A DNA stretch of 64,000 nt from Ctena decussata. Its lineage: Eukaryota; Mollusca; Bivalvia; Lucinida; Lucinidae. This document shows, one piece after another, positions 52,670 to 64,000 of this stretch. The DNA lies in assembly GCA_963989385.1 (NCBI GenBank), contig OZ022501.1, positions 99,098,502-99,162,501 of the forward strand. The letters run 5' to 3'. The stretch's first letter is position 1. Each line of letters starts with the position of its first letter. Both the position numbers and the translations under genes were made by a program. The notes beneath the pieces are model-generated. The model saw only the letters and a list, made by a program, of their open reading frames with translations, had not been told where the DNA came from and searched no databases.

Positions 52670-53100
52670 TTTTAACACTCCTCCAGCTAAGCGAACAGCT
52701 CACAAAATTTTGCGATTTCCGAAAAGATTTATACAATTACAAGCTTGAGCTGTCTGGTCTGAGCGTGCGTAGTCCGCACACATAACTGTCCTGACAAGGA
52801 TGTGTATGTGCATAAGCTGATATTGACATGGTAACTTCATGTACCAATCAGCAGACACACAACTTGTAAACAGCCTTGTTTCAAAGTTGATTCAACGTCA
52901 AGACGTTGAATCATGACTTCTAGCTCTCCTCCAGCTAAGCTGGCAGCTCATAAAATGTTTGCGGTTTGCAATAGGATTCATACAATTACAAGCTTGAGCT
53001 GTCTGGTCAGAGCGGGCGCAGTCCGCACACATAACTGTCCTGGCCATGCTGTGTATGTGCGCAAGCTGATTTAGTGTTTGCCCCAGATAATAAACCAATC
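52670..53100. repeat. Two-copy direct repeat of about 180 bp
   Basis: CTCCTCCAGCTAAGC ... CTTGAGCTGTCTGGTC ... AGTCCGCACACATAACTGTC at 52678-52860 and again at 52926-53100. ACGTTGAATCA/TTGATTCAACG motifs lie between them. Confidence 0.75.
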
Positions 53101-53976
53101 AGATCACCCGAATTTTCAAATTTTCAATAGATTTATTGGTGTAGACTCGTCATTTATCCATGACACTCTATCAGCTATTGCAGAGATTTCATAACAAAAC
53201 CTCTTTTCTACAATCTATTAGCATGTCAAATGAATTACCATAACAGCTAGCCTGTAACCCCAAAAGAAGATAGTGAAAGATTAAAAGGCATTTGGCCTGT
53301 CTGTTTCAATTAACTTTATTTACACATTTTCATTATTAAATTTAGAGCTGTGAGATATTTTTCTTATTTCTTCTCAAAACATATGTTGTCAGCCTCGTGC
53401 TGACCTAGATCAGATGCTGCGAAACAGGTCTATACCATTCGCTTTAGAGAAATGGGTATGAAATAAAATGATAAAAATAAACTTGACCAGACAGCCCTCG
53501 ATTGACAAATGGATTCATCTATTTGATTAGGATAAAATATTTCATTGGGCATAAATGGGTTTAGGAAAATTATATTTAAATAATACTAATAAATGCCCCC
53601 TGTGTCTTTTCCAAAAATAGAGTTATACTGTATTGAATTGCCAATCTCCGCATTTTCCATCAATTTTACAAAGGATAATTTTACATGAATTTCTGATTGC
53701 TTCTCTCCAGGAAACAGCTCTGCCAAATGGGGTCCGTTTTTCTAGGTAAATAATTGCTCCTAGAGAAGCAAATTCTTTCCTTTAAGAGCTGGCCCGTAGT
53801 GAGAAGAGTAAGAAAAGAAAAATATTAGAACCACTTCATCTGAAAGCATATCCATTGTCATTAATTCTGTTTATTAGATGCATTTGGACAGTGGCTGATG
53901 TTCTACTTTTTAGGCTCTTAATATATCACCCATATCCCAACTCTCTTAAAATGCAACGTCCCCTATGCATTTTTAT
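53101..53976. other. Gene-free stretch
   Basis: No coding region or repeat family recognised. Confidence 0.3.
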
Positions 53977-55815
53977 TATGCCCCCACCACGAAGTGGGGA
54001 GGGGCATATAGTTTTGCCCTTGTCCGTCCATGCATACGTACGTCCGTAAATACGTCCGTCTGTCACACTTTGTAGTACTGTTTTTGTCTCCGCAACTCCT
54101 CCTACAGTATTCGATGCAGGGAGCTGAAACTTGGAACACAGTTCAGACATGCATTGAACATGTGCATAAAGGAAACAGAACTTTGATTAAGGTCTTGGTT
54201 GGAGAATTAAGTCCCCTTGAATAATATACATATTATAACCATATTTCACATTTGAGTACTGTTCTTGTCTCCCCAACTCCTCCTACAGTATTCGATATAG
54301 GGAGTTGAAACTTGCAACACAGTTCAGACATGCATTGAACATGTGCATAAAGGAAACAGAACTTTGATTAAGGTCTTGGTTGGAGAATTAAGTCCCCTTG
54401 AATAATATACATATTATAACCATATTTCACATTTGAGTACTGTTCTTGTCTCCGCAACTCCTCCTACAGTATTTAATGTAGGGAGTTGAAACTTGCAACA
54501 CAGTTCAGACATGCATTGAACATGTGCATAAAGGAAACAGAACTTTGATTAAGGTCTTTATTGCAGAATTATGTCCCCTTGAATAACATAAATATTTTGA
54601 ACATATTTCACATTTGTTGTACTGTTCTTGTCTCTGCAACTCCTCCAATTGTATTTGATGTAGGGATTTGAAACTTGTAACACAGTTCAGACATGCATTG
54701 AACATGTGCATAAAGGTAACAAAACTTTGATCCAGGTCATTATGGCAGAATTACATCCCCTTGAATGACATGCATATTTTGACCATATTTCACACTTTGT
54801 AGTACTGTTCTTGTCTCTGCAACTCCTCCAATAGTATTTGATGTAGGGATTTGAAACTTGCAACACAGTTCAGACATGCATTGAACATGTGCATAAAGGA
54901 AACATAATTTTCAGTCAGGTCTTTATTGCAGAATTATGTCCCCTTGAATAACATACATATTTTGACCATATTTCCATAGCTTAAATACAATCTCACCTTT
55001 TATCGCCGCTCTAGCGGCCTCATTTATTAACAGATTTTGATATTACATCACAGCTTTATTGGGTATGACAGAACCTTGTACAACTTTGCGTTTCAGGTTT
55101 GTAGGATGAAGGGTAAGGTCACAGTTGCTATTTTCAGAAAAACTAGGGTATTGCGCCAGCGCTTCCATTTATAGATCGATTTTGATGTAACTTCACATAA
55201 ATGTTAAGTATAACAATATCTTGAATAAATTACTGTTTCAGCACCGCAGGTCCAAGGTCAAGGTCACCGTTGCTATTTTTAGAAAAAAACTTTATCATTC
55301 CTCTACTCCTCTATTCATTGACAATTTTGATGTAACTTCACTCAAATGTATTTTCAGGGTAAAGGTCAAGGTCATATTTGCTATTTTAGAAAATATGCTG
55401 TCATCCCTCTGGAATGATTTTGGCATAACTTGACACAAATATTTAGCTTGACAATATCTGGGACAAATTTACGTTTCATCATTGTAGGTCCACGGTCAAG
55501 GTCACAGATGCTATTATAGGTAAATGTAAATCTTTGTCATGGTTCTAGCGCTTTTATTTTTTAACTGATTTTGATAGAACTTCACACATATATTAAGTAT
55601 GACAATATCTTGGACAAGTAAACCTTTCAGTGTTGTAGTTCCAAGGTCAAGGTCACAGCTGTTGCTATTTTTAAGAAAAACTCAGTCATCCCTCTAGCAC
55701 CTTTATTTATTGACAGATTTTGATGTAACTTCACACAAATATGTTTTAACACATTGCTTTTCTAGCGAGGCATATGGCGGGGGCATTCATCGCCTTTAGT
55801 GATTGTCTAGTTTAG
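53977..55815 (+). repeat. Hairpin-headed repeat HH, copy 3, with two tandem arrays
   Basis: Head TATGCCCCCACCACGAAGTG-GGGAGGGGCATA, then CGTCCGT repeats. Array A has five units of 181-183 bp (CAACTCC landmarks at 54093, 54274, 54455, 54637, 54820). Array B, 55019-55760, has about six units of around 145 bp with GATTTTGATGTAACTTCACA and GGTCAAGGTCAC. It ends GGCGGGGGCATTCATCGCC. Confidence 0.8.
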
Positions 55816-55949
55816 GATGAATATAGTATACAAAATATGATTTTATTGCAGATGTCTCTATTCTGAGAAATGACATTTATGTTCCAATTTTAAGAGACAA
55901 AATACTTACTATGCATACCATATTTTTTCCTAATAAATGCCCCTCTCTA

Positions 55950-57500
55950 ATAAATACCCAGCTCTCTTTTCAGACCCTGGGGCCATCATTTGAACAAACA
56001 TGGTGAAGGACCAGTAGGCAATGCTACATACCATATTTCTTCAGAACCCCAAGACTTAGATGCTTGATATTTGGTATGGTGCATGGCCTAGTGATCCTTA
56101 AAAAAATACATAAAAATACAAAGGTAAATGTTCAAAAATCTTCTTCTTCAGAACCACTTGACACAGATACTTAAAACTTTGGAATGTAGCATCGCAAGAT
56201 GGTCCTTTACTAAGTTTATTCCAACGGCGGTGGAGGGTCCAAGGGTCGGAAATGACCCTGCCTCAGGGGGTCCTGGATTTGAACCATAGCAATGCATAAT
56301 GAAATATACTTAAAAATCTTCTCCACCAGGACCGCTAGGCTCAGATGCTTGAAATTTGATATGTAGCATAAATAGTGGACCTATACCAAGTTTGTTCAAA
56401 TGGTGGACCCAGGGTCCACAACGGCGCTTGGGCGGGGGTTTTGGTTCACAAATGAAATATGTTTAAAAATCTTCTTCTTTAGACCTGCTAGGCTCAGATG
56501 CTTGAATTTCATATGTCGCATTGCCTAGTGATCCTTTACCAATTTTGTTCAAATAGTGGCCCCAGGGCCCAAAAAGCCCCGTTCCAGGGGGGTCCTGGCT
56601 TTGAACCATAGAAACACAAAGAACAAGAGGGCCAAGAGGCCCTGAATTGCTCACCTGAGAAAAAAGGTTAAAGGCCAAACTATGTCATTATTTGAACAAA
56701 CCTGATAGTTTGCAACCATTTCCAAATGGTTCTGAAGAACAAGATTTTTGAATACTTTTCTATGTATTGCTATGGTTCAAACCCTGGACCCCCTGGGGCG
56801 GGACCATTTTGGATCCTGGGACCATCATTTGAATAATCTTAGTAAAGCGCTACCAGGCAATGCTACATACTAAATTTCAAGCATCTGAGCCAAGTGGTTC
56901 TGAAGAAGAAGAAGATTTTTGAAAGTTTTTCTAGGTATTTCAATGATTCAAATGCAGGACCCTCTGAGGTGGGGCCATTTTTGACCCTAGCGCCATCATT
57001 TGAAAAGCTTGGTAAAGGACCACTAGGCAATGCATCATACCAAATTTCAAGCATCTTCACTGAGAGGTTCTGGAGAAGAAGATTTTTAAGTTTATTTTAA
57101 TTTTAAACCCAGGACTCCCCACCCAAGGGTCATTTTGGATACCAGGGTCCCCATTTATACAAACTTTGTAGGAGTCTACCAGGCAATGCATTATACCAAA
57201 TTTAAAGCATCTGAGCGGAGTGGTTCTGAAGAAGATGATTTTTGAATATTTTTCTATGTATTTCTATGGTTCAAACTCAGGACTCCCTGCAGCAGGGCCA
57301 TTTTGGACCCTGGGGCCATCAATTTAACAAACCTGATAAAAGACCACTAGGCAATGCTACATACCAAATTTCAAGCATCTAGCTGAGCCAAGTGGGTCTG
57401 AAGAATAAGATTTTTGAATATTTTTCTATGTATTTCTGTGCTTCAAACCTAGAAATCCCTGCCACGGAGCCATTTTAAAAACTCTAGCATGCACGAACAG
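55950..57500. repeat. Inverted arrays of a ~170-bp satellite-like unit
   Basis: Left of about 56620 the units read AACCATAGAAA ... AAATCTTCTTC ... GATGCTTGAAATTT; right of it they read the complement (AAATTTCAAGCATCTGAGC, GAAGAAGATTTTTGAA, TTTCTATGGTTCAAAC). The centre carries GAGGGCCAAGAGGCCCTGAA and GCTCACCTGAG. There are four units on each side, diverged from each other. Confidence 0.75.
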
Positions 57501-57534
57501 ACGGATGCAAGGAAGTACAGACAACCCAGAAGCA

Positions 57535-58135
57535 ATATGCCCCCGCAACTTCAAAGTTGGGGGCATAAAAAGGGGCTTAACTCTTCAAAATATGACAGTC
57601 CAAATTCCAAAATCACATGCAAACCTCATAATAATGGAAAAACAATGTACAAAAGTTCAAATCAGTTTGATGGAAGATGTGGTAGGAGTTGCGGACACAT
57701 GGTTTAAGTCAGTTATATGGAAAATCTAAGTCCAACACAGCTGTAACACCATCAAAAATGATCGAACAAAAAATCCAAACTCACAAGCACATCTTCATAT
57801 AATAGCAAGAAAACCTGCAAAGTTTCACGAAAACTGGATGAGGCGCCAAACAGGAGTTGTGGACAAGACTTGTTAAGTCCAAAAAGGGCTTTAACTCTGT
57901 CCAAAATGATTGAATCGCAAATCCATAACTACATGTGCGTGCATCTTTATATCAGAGCAAGAAAATCTGCAAAGTTATAAGAAAATTAGGTGAGGCGTCT
58001 AGGAGGGGTTGCGGACACAAGATTTGGGATGGATGGATGCACAGACGCACGGATGCACTGACACACGTACACACAGACTCACGAACATGGACGCACGCAC
58101 GCAAGGATAGGCAAAGGTCATTACTATAGTCATAT
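57535..58135 (+). repeat. Hairpin-headed tandem repeat, reverse type
   Basis: A hairpin ATGCCCCCGCAACTTCAAAG-TTGGGGGCAT (57538-57567) is followed by three units of 145-175 bp (AAAATGAT(C/T)GAA.. AAATCCAWAA...), ending in GGATGGATGCACAGACGCAC simple sequence. Confidence 0.65.
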
Positions 58136-58649
58136 CGGGTGACAAAAATACCTGTTGACACAAATATATTTCTTTTCTTTTTCTTCTTCTTGCCAAACAG
58201 AATTATACATCTAACGCTCAATTCAAAATAAAACACAAAGAATTTGCTGGACGCATGAAGTGTAAAACTTGATACTGTGGACATCTGGATAATAATTAAC
58301 CATGGAAAGTGGTATAAGATAATGATGACAGCTAGCTGAAAACCACAAGATTATTCTAAGGATTTATTGCCTCCCAAACCGGGAGAATTTCAAGCAATAG
58401 GTGATAGAGTGATGAAGAGAGTCTTCACCAATAAATCTACTGAAGACTTGAAAATTCAAGTGATCAGAAATGTACATCTTCTGTGGCTCGTCACGTCTAA
58501 AAATAGCTTCAACATGACAGGTCAAATTGTTTTAGAAGTCAATGTAGATTTCTCGAATTAGCGTTTTTTTCTCATTACAGAGGGACAGATGAAGGGAGTA
58601 TTTGGCAGTATTCTCCATAAAAATGTATTTTGTGGTTACTCCTTAGAAC

Positions 58650-60842
58650 TAGCCCAGCTCTGGGCCGGAAAATTCCCAGAAACAAGTTTCAATTTTCACG
58701 GCCCAGGCCTCACCTATTCCGCTACTGCTGGGTTTTTGCCGGTAAATGCTACCGGGGAATTTCTATACACTGATAAAATCATTATTTTTGAATCACTTAG
58801 GAAAAAACATTAGCGGTTGTGTTCTTTGGCCATTTTGGATCATGACTGCCACCAGTTTTACCTTTTCTAAGAGACATTGGGCTGGCCTTGAAGCATTTTC
58901 CTCAAGAGGGGTGAAAAGAAATTGCGTTTCAACGGACATGTTTATAGGATATGTAAATGAGCTCGTGGAGGTCACGTGATGACGCCATCTGTTAAATGAT
59001 AAAATCCAGTACCAGAATTGCAAAGACAGGCGTACTCCAGACAACCCAAGTTAAGCGACTAAGTTCTGGGTTTAAACGATAACAGAATATTTATACGACG
59101 ACTGTTTGTGCCTTACAGACATCTTTGAATCTTGTTAAACATGAAACGTGTGTTGTTATACCGGTATCCAGTGCTGTTTGTATCAAAATGAGCATCCCCT
59201 GTCCGAGTGGTCGGAAAACTTAATTTTATAGCTCCACTGCAGAAACGCTTTTTAATTACAAATTACATCGGAGGGGATGGGGGGGGGGGGAAGAAAGTAA
59301 GGAAGTGTCATATCCTAGGAAGTGTCATATCCTTATAATCAGCGGTTCTTAGATATTTTCAGTCTTCCACCCCCCCCCCCCCCCCCCCATCCCCCCGATA
59401 CGCTTTACGCCTTCCTGACTGTGATTTTTGTTTTGTTTGTTTATTTTGTACTTTCTTCTTTTCTTTCTTTGTGTGTGTGTGGCGGAGAGGGGGGGGGGGG
59501 GGTCGGTTGTTTGATATCTGCTCTCCCAGTTACGCCTTACGTCTGCCTGACTATATTTCTAGATTTTTTTTTTTTTGCGTAGAATAACAGTACATAGGAA
59601 ATTTACCGATCAATGGTATGCTCCGACGTATCGATCAAAGAGAAAACTAGCAAGGACATTAATGTGATGATGTCGAGGTTATTTTCTGCCACATATACCT
59701 ACTTACCCGAACTTTCACAACTGTTCCGACGCATTAAATGTTTTTATATTAATTTCAATGAACCAAGAAATTATAAGATTTTTATTACCAGCTCGCTAAC
59801 AGTAGTATTGCCTCGTCCGTCATCGGTATTTGAAACGGATTCGAAGAAAGTCAGTGGCTTCGGCGAAGTTTTATTTTCCATAGTTTCAATTGTTGAAATA
59901 ATGTGAAATATACGCAGACGAGAACAAATCGCGCCATAGCAAAACACGTCTAACTGCAGGCCCAAACCAGTAAAATATTGGTTCTATAGTAGGTCCTGTC
60001 CTTTGCAAAGAAAATGCGTATTTTCCCAAGAAATATTATACTTTTATATGCAGCTAATTTTAAAATCATACAGATAGTTTTAAGAATTTCAAAGAAGTAC
60101 CGCATTTGTACATAATCACGGCTCCGATCGCAACATCTTATTAAAGAAAACGTCCTCGCAGTTTGAAAATATCGCTGTTAACGCTTGAGATCTTAAAAGA
60201 TTCTTATTACGTAAATTGCGCGGATATAAAATATTGTGATCGTTCTTTTGCAGTCTGATTACAACATTTGTCTGAAGACTTTTTGCAATGTGTTTAAGCA
60301 TAACAGCACGTGATTTCTTTTAATCGCGTCCTCTCTCATGATAGTTGAAAGTATAAAGGTCTGTCGGCGACTTCAAACACACAAAAGTTGTTTCATATGT
60401 TGTGAAGTGTTTAGGTTTACTTTTTTTACCAATGTTACGTTTTGACATGGACTAGATCTATAATAAAATTGATAGCTTAATTAAACAGCATTCCCTTTGT
60501 TTCTTGTGTGCGCGAACATTTATTAAAAGTGAAATTGTGTTCAGACATTCGGTGTCCGCATGGTAATTGAATATTCATAATGGTTGTTTTTATTGCGGTA
60601 CTTAGTTAAATCAAAAAAAGTGCTCAGCCTTGTCACAGAAGCACACCGACGCGTGCTTAAATGAAATTTGGACACCAGGCATAAAATAAATGCATATATA
60701 GGTATTGCAAACAATATTCACAGATGTATGTAATTGCGACAATCATATCTCCTAAGGTACTGGGTTTTATATCCTTGCCATTTTATCACCCAATGACGTC
60801 ATCCGGTAACTGGGAAAATCCCAAGCAAACATGGCGGTCTTC
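58650..60842. repeat. 2.19-kb tandem duplication, unit A
   Basis: From TAGCCCAGCTCTGGGCC to CATGGCGGTCTTC. About a dozen substitutions and several homopolymer-length changes separate it from unit B. Frames at 58746-58979 and 59613-59906, and their mirror frames, recur in B but match no family I know. A C run at 59371-59388 and a G run at 59489-59501 occur in it. Confidence 0.95.
60792..60838 (+). promoter_or_regulatory. Promoter-like motif cluster, unit A
   Basis: TGACGTCA (CRE) directly followed by TCCGG (ETS-like), then AAACATGGCGGTC (YY1-like and a good start context) within 45 bp. The ATG is followed by a stop after four codons because of the duplication junction. Confidence 0.35.
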
Positions 60843-63028
60843 TAGCCCAGCTCTGGGCCGGAAAATGCCCAGAAACAAGTTTCAATTTTCACGGCCCAGG
60901 CCTCACCTATTCCGCTACTGCTGGGTTTTTGCCGGTAAATGCTACCGGGGAATTTCTATACACTGATAAAATCATTATTTTTGACTCACTTAGGAAAAAA
61001 CATTAGCGGTTGTGTTCTTTGGCCATTTTGGATCATGACTGCCACCAGTTTTACCTTTTCTAAGAGACATTGGGCTGGCCTTGATGCATTTTCCTCAAGA
61101 GGGGTGAAAAGAAATTGCGTTTCAACGGACATGTTTATAGGATATGTAAATGAGCTCGTGGAGGTCACGTGATGACGCCATCTGTTAAATGATAAAATCC
61201 AGTACCAGAATTGCAAAGACAGGCGTACTCCAGACAACCCAAGTTAAGCGACTAAGTTCTGGGTTTAAACGATAACAGAATATTTATACGACGACTGTTT
61301 GTGCCTTACAGACATCTTTGAATCTTGTTAAACATGAAACGTGTGTTGTTATACCGGTATCCAGTGCTGTTTGTATCAAAATGAGCATCCCCTGTCCGAG
61401 TGGTCGGAAAACTTAATTTTATAGCTCCACTGCAGAAACGCTTTTTAATTACAAATTACATCGGAGGGGAGGGGGGGGGGAAGAAAGTAAGGAAGTGTCA
61501 TATCCTAGGAAGTGTCATATCCTTATAATCAGCGGTTCTTAGATATTTTCTGTCTTCCACCCCCCCCCCCCCCCCCCATCCCCCCGATACGCTTTACGCC
61601 TTCCTGACTGTGATTTTTGTTTTGTTTGTTTATTTTGTACTTTCTTCTTTTCTTTCTTTGTGTGTGTGTGGCGGAGAGGGGGGGGGGGTCGGTTGTTTGA
61701 TATCTGCTCTCCCAGTTACGCCTTACGTCTGCCTGACTATATTTCTAGATTTTTTTTTTTGCGTAGAATAACAGTACATAGGAAATTTACCGATCAATGG
61801 TATGCTCCGACGTATCGATCAAAGAGAAAACTAGCAAGGACATTAATGTGATGATGTCGAGGTTATTTTCTGCCACATATACCTACTTACCCAAACTTTC
61901 ACAACTGTTCCGACGCATTAAATGTTTTTATATTAATTTCAATGAACCAAGAAATTATAAGATTTTTATTACCAGCTCGCTAACAGTAGTATTGCCTCGT
62001 CCGTCATCGGTATTTGAAACGGATTCGAAGAAAGTCAGTGGCTTCGGCGAAGTTTTATTTTTCATAGTTTCAATTGTTGAAATAATGTGAAATATACGCA
62101 GACGAGAACAAATCGCGCCATAGCAAAACACGTCTAACTGCAGGCCCAAACCAGTAAAATATTGGTTCTATAGTAGGTCCTGTCCTTTGCAAAGAAAATG
62201 CGTATTTTCCCAAGAAATATTATACTTTTATATGCAGCTAATTTTAAAATCATACAGATAGTTTTAAGAATTTCAAAGAAGTACCGCATTTGTACATAAT
62301 CACGGCTCCGATCGCAACATCTTATTAAAGAAAACGTCCTCGCAGTTTGAAAATATCGCTGTTAACGCTTGAGATCTTAAAAGATTCTTATTACGTAAGT
62401 TGCGCGGATATAAAATATTGTGATCGTTCTTTTGCAGTCTGATTACAGCATTTGTCTGAAGACTTTTTGCAATGTGTTTAAGCATAACAGCACGTGATTT
62501 CTTTTAATCGCGTCCTCTCTCATGATAGTTGAAAGTATAAAGGTCTGTCGGCGACTTCAAACACACAAAAGTTGTTTCATATGTTGTGAAGTGTTTAGGT
62601 TTACTTTTTTTTACCAATGTTACGTTTTGACATGGACTAGATCTATTATAAAATTGATAGCTTAATTAAACAGCATTCCCTTTGTTTCTTGTGTGCGCGA
62701 ACATTTATTAAAAGTGAAATTGTGTTCAGACATTCGGTGTCCGCATGGTAATTGAATATTCATAATGGTTGTTTTTATTGCGGTACTTAGTTAAATCTAA
62801 AAAAGTGCTCAGCCTTGTCACAGAAGCACACCGACGCGTGCTTAAATGAAATTTGGACACCAGGCATAAAATAAATGCATATATAGGTATTGCAAACAAT
62901 ATTCACAGATGTATGTAATTGCGACAATCATATCTCCTAAGGTACTGGGTTTTATATCCTTGCCATTTTTATCACCCAATGACGTCATCCGGTAACTGGG
63001 AAAATCCCAAGCAAACATGGCGGTCTTC
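60843..63028. repeat. 2.19-kb tandem duplication, unit B
   Basis: Direct copy of 58650-60842, joined without spacer. After CATGGCGGTCTTC it continues into unique sequence (GTAAACATTCTCACAGC), so unit B carries the original right junction. Confidence 0.95.
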
Positions 63029-63073
63029 GTAAACATTCTCACAGCTAGTAAGCTACGAAGGAAAAATCGCCAG
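62978..63073 (+). promoter_or_regulatory. Promoter-like motif cluster, unit B, with short frame
   Basis: Same CRE, ETS-like and YY1-like cluster as in unit A. Here the ATG at 63017 opens a 19-codon frame (MAVFVNILTASKLRRKNRQ) that stops at 63076. It could be a first exon or a small upstream frame; nothing further supports a gene. Confidence 0.3.
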
Positions 63074-63284
63074 TAAATATTAAATAAGACACATTGGGAA
63101 GGTCAGAAGAAGAAAAAGGCTGTTATTTATCAAAAAGAAAACATAATATATTGATTAATGCACAGTTTACAATGTGCCAAAATGATTTTATCGGCATCTG
63201 AAATACCCACACTGAGGAAGACTTACAGGTGCTGGACCTAAATTAGAAACTTTGTTTCTGAAATAATTTCGGTCCGGAGCTGGA

Positions 63285-63480
63285 CTATCCTTAGAACCAC
63301 CTCGACGAGGCGGTTCTATGGCAAGCCATAACATTATTTTTGAAATAATACTGTAAAAACATGTGGATACTTATTAGAATCGCCTCGACGAGGCAGTTCT
63401 ATAGTTACCCACAGCATTATTTTAAAGCATGTTGTAGATATTTGTTAGAATTGCCTCGAAAAGGCAGTTCTAATGAATAT
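63285..63480. repeat. Three spaced small palindromes
   Basis: TTAGAACCACCTCGACGAGG-CGGTTCTA (63289), TTAGAATCGCCTCGACGAGG-CAGTTCTA (about 63374), TTAGAATTGCCTCGAAAAGG-CAGTTCTAA (about 63443), with spacers of 55-65 bp rich in CACA(A/G)CAT and ATTATTTT. Confidence 0.8.
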
Positions 63481-64000
63481 CCACAACATACGTTTTTCAT
63501 GGAGAAATAAAAATAATTCCAAATTATCACAAAATACTCCTCTTATATGTTCCTCTGTAATAAGATGCATCTCGTAACACAAATCAAATAACTATGGTTT
63601 GTGTAAAAAGAAGAAAATAATCCTCATTCAAAGGAAAATCAAAGTGACCAGCCATGTTTGAGCTGCAAAAACTGAATGAATGGGAATGTGCAAAGTCATC
63701 TGAACACAAATCATAAATGACAGCATGACACTCACTCTAGAAGCAGTATTCTAATTATGCTCCGCCTCTCCAAGCTAAATGACAGCCTGGCAAAAACTTT
63801 AAAAGCAGTATTCTAATTAAGCCCCTCCTCTCCAAGCTATTTTGGGACTGTCATGATATTGCATAATGTTTTGACGTTACATCATTACTATAATCAAAGT
63901 ACATTTTGGGATTTTTTTGATTTATCATTATTTTTTTCTTTATTTTTATTTTTTTAAACACAAAATATCTCTCAAAAAAGATTATCTGAAAGATGTTGGA
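63481..64000. other. Right edge, AT-rich, no gene recognised
   Basis: A direct repeat of about 60 bp around AAGCAGTATTCTAATTATGC (63739) and AAGCAGTATTCTAATTAAGC (63801). Confidence 0.4.

Noticed and set aside
58746..58979. Frames in the 2.19-kb duplication (58746-58979, 59613-59906 and their partners in unit B)
   Set aside because: Conserved only because the units are nearly identical; overlapping frames on the other strand are equally long and there is no known domain.

Overview
This looks like nuclear DNA of an AT-rich animal genome, most probably a bivalve mollusc. I infer this from the dispersed repeats: tRNA-headed SINEs with a GGACGTAAA-type tail, long foldback repeats beginning GAGCCGCGACACGAG, hairpin-headed repeats followed by GTCCGTCCG, Penelope-like and Jockey/CR1-group retroelements. 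There are no operons, no prokaryotic ribosome-binding sites and no CRISPR array. Almost every open frame of 60-100 codons is repeat or chance.

The only convincing host genes are copies of one intronless-looking receptor gene, arranged head to tail on the + strand. Copy 3 (31236-32891) is intact and encodes 551 residues: signal peptide, a C-type-lectin-like (CTLD) half, an eight-cysteine WSC module, the second CTLD half, a second CTLD, one transmembrane helix, and a tail ending in a textbook ITAM spacing (YxxL-8-YxxI). Copy 2 (19564-21093) has two one-base frameshifts, both in A runs. Copy 1 (8757-10297) has lost its N-terminal half but keeps CTLD2, membrane helix and ITAM open. Matching 5' and 3' flanks show that the duplicated unit is much longer than the gene. 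It includes a TATA box shared by copies 1 and 3 and an ancient SINE. A further unit lies off the left edge (its 3' flank is at 386-970), and an orphan 5' flank sits at 13740-13925.

Retroelements: a broken Jockey/CR1-group LINE with a 2A-like motif (3599-7490); a 5'-truncated relative (16289-17420) inserted with a 13-bp target duplication into the GIY-YIG region of a Penelope-like element; Penelope remnants around 17986-18370, 40190-41740 and 50870-51190 carrying two well-formed hammerhead ribozyme folds and one decayed one; a Tx1/L1-type LINE on the - strand (about 37500-39650) split by a 601-bp poly(A) insertion with a 15-bp target duplication; and a 427-bp miniature LTR element (34104-34530) with near-identical 161-bp LTRs, a tRNA-Leu primer site and a polypurine tract.

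The right third (about 43.7-64 kb) is almost purely repetitive: SINE clusters, microsatellites, inverted minisatellites, long palindromes, hairpin-headed repeats with internal tandem arrays, and a nearly identical 2.19-kb tandem duplication (58650-63028). Domain, family and repeat calls were made by eye from motifs; no database search was possible.
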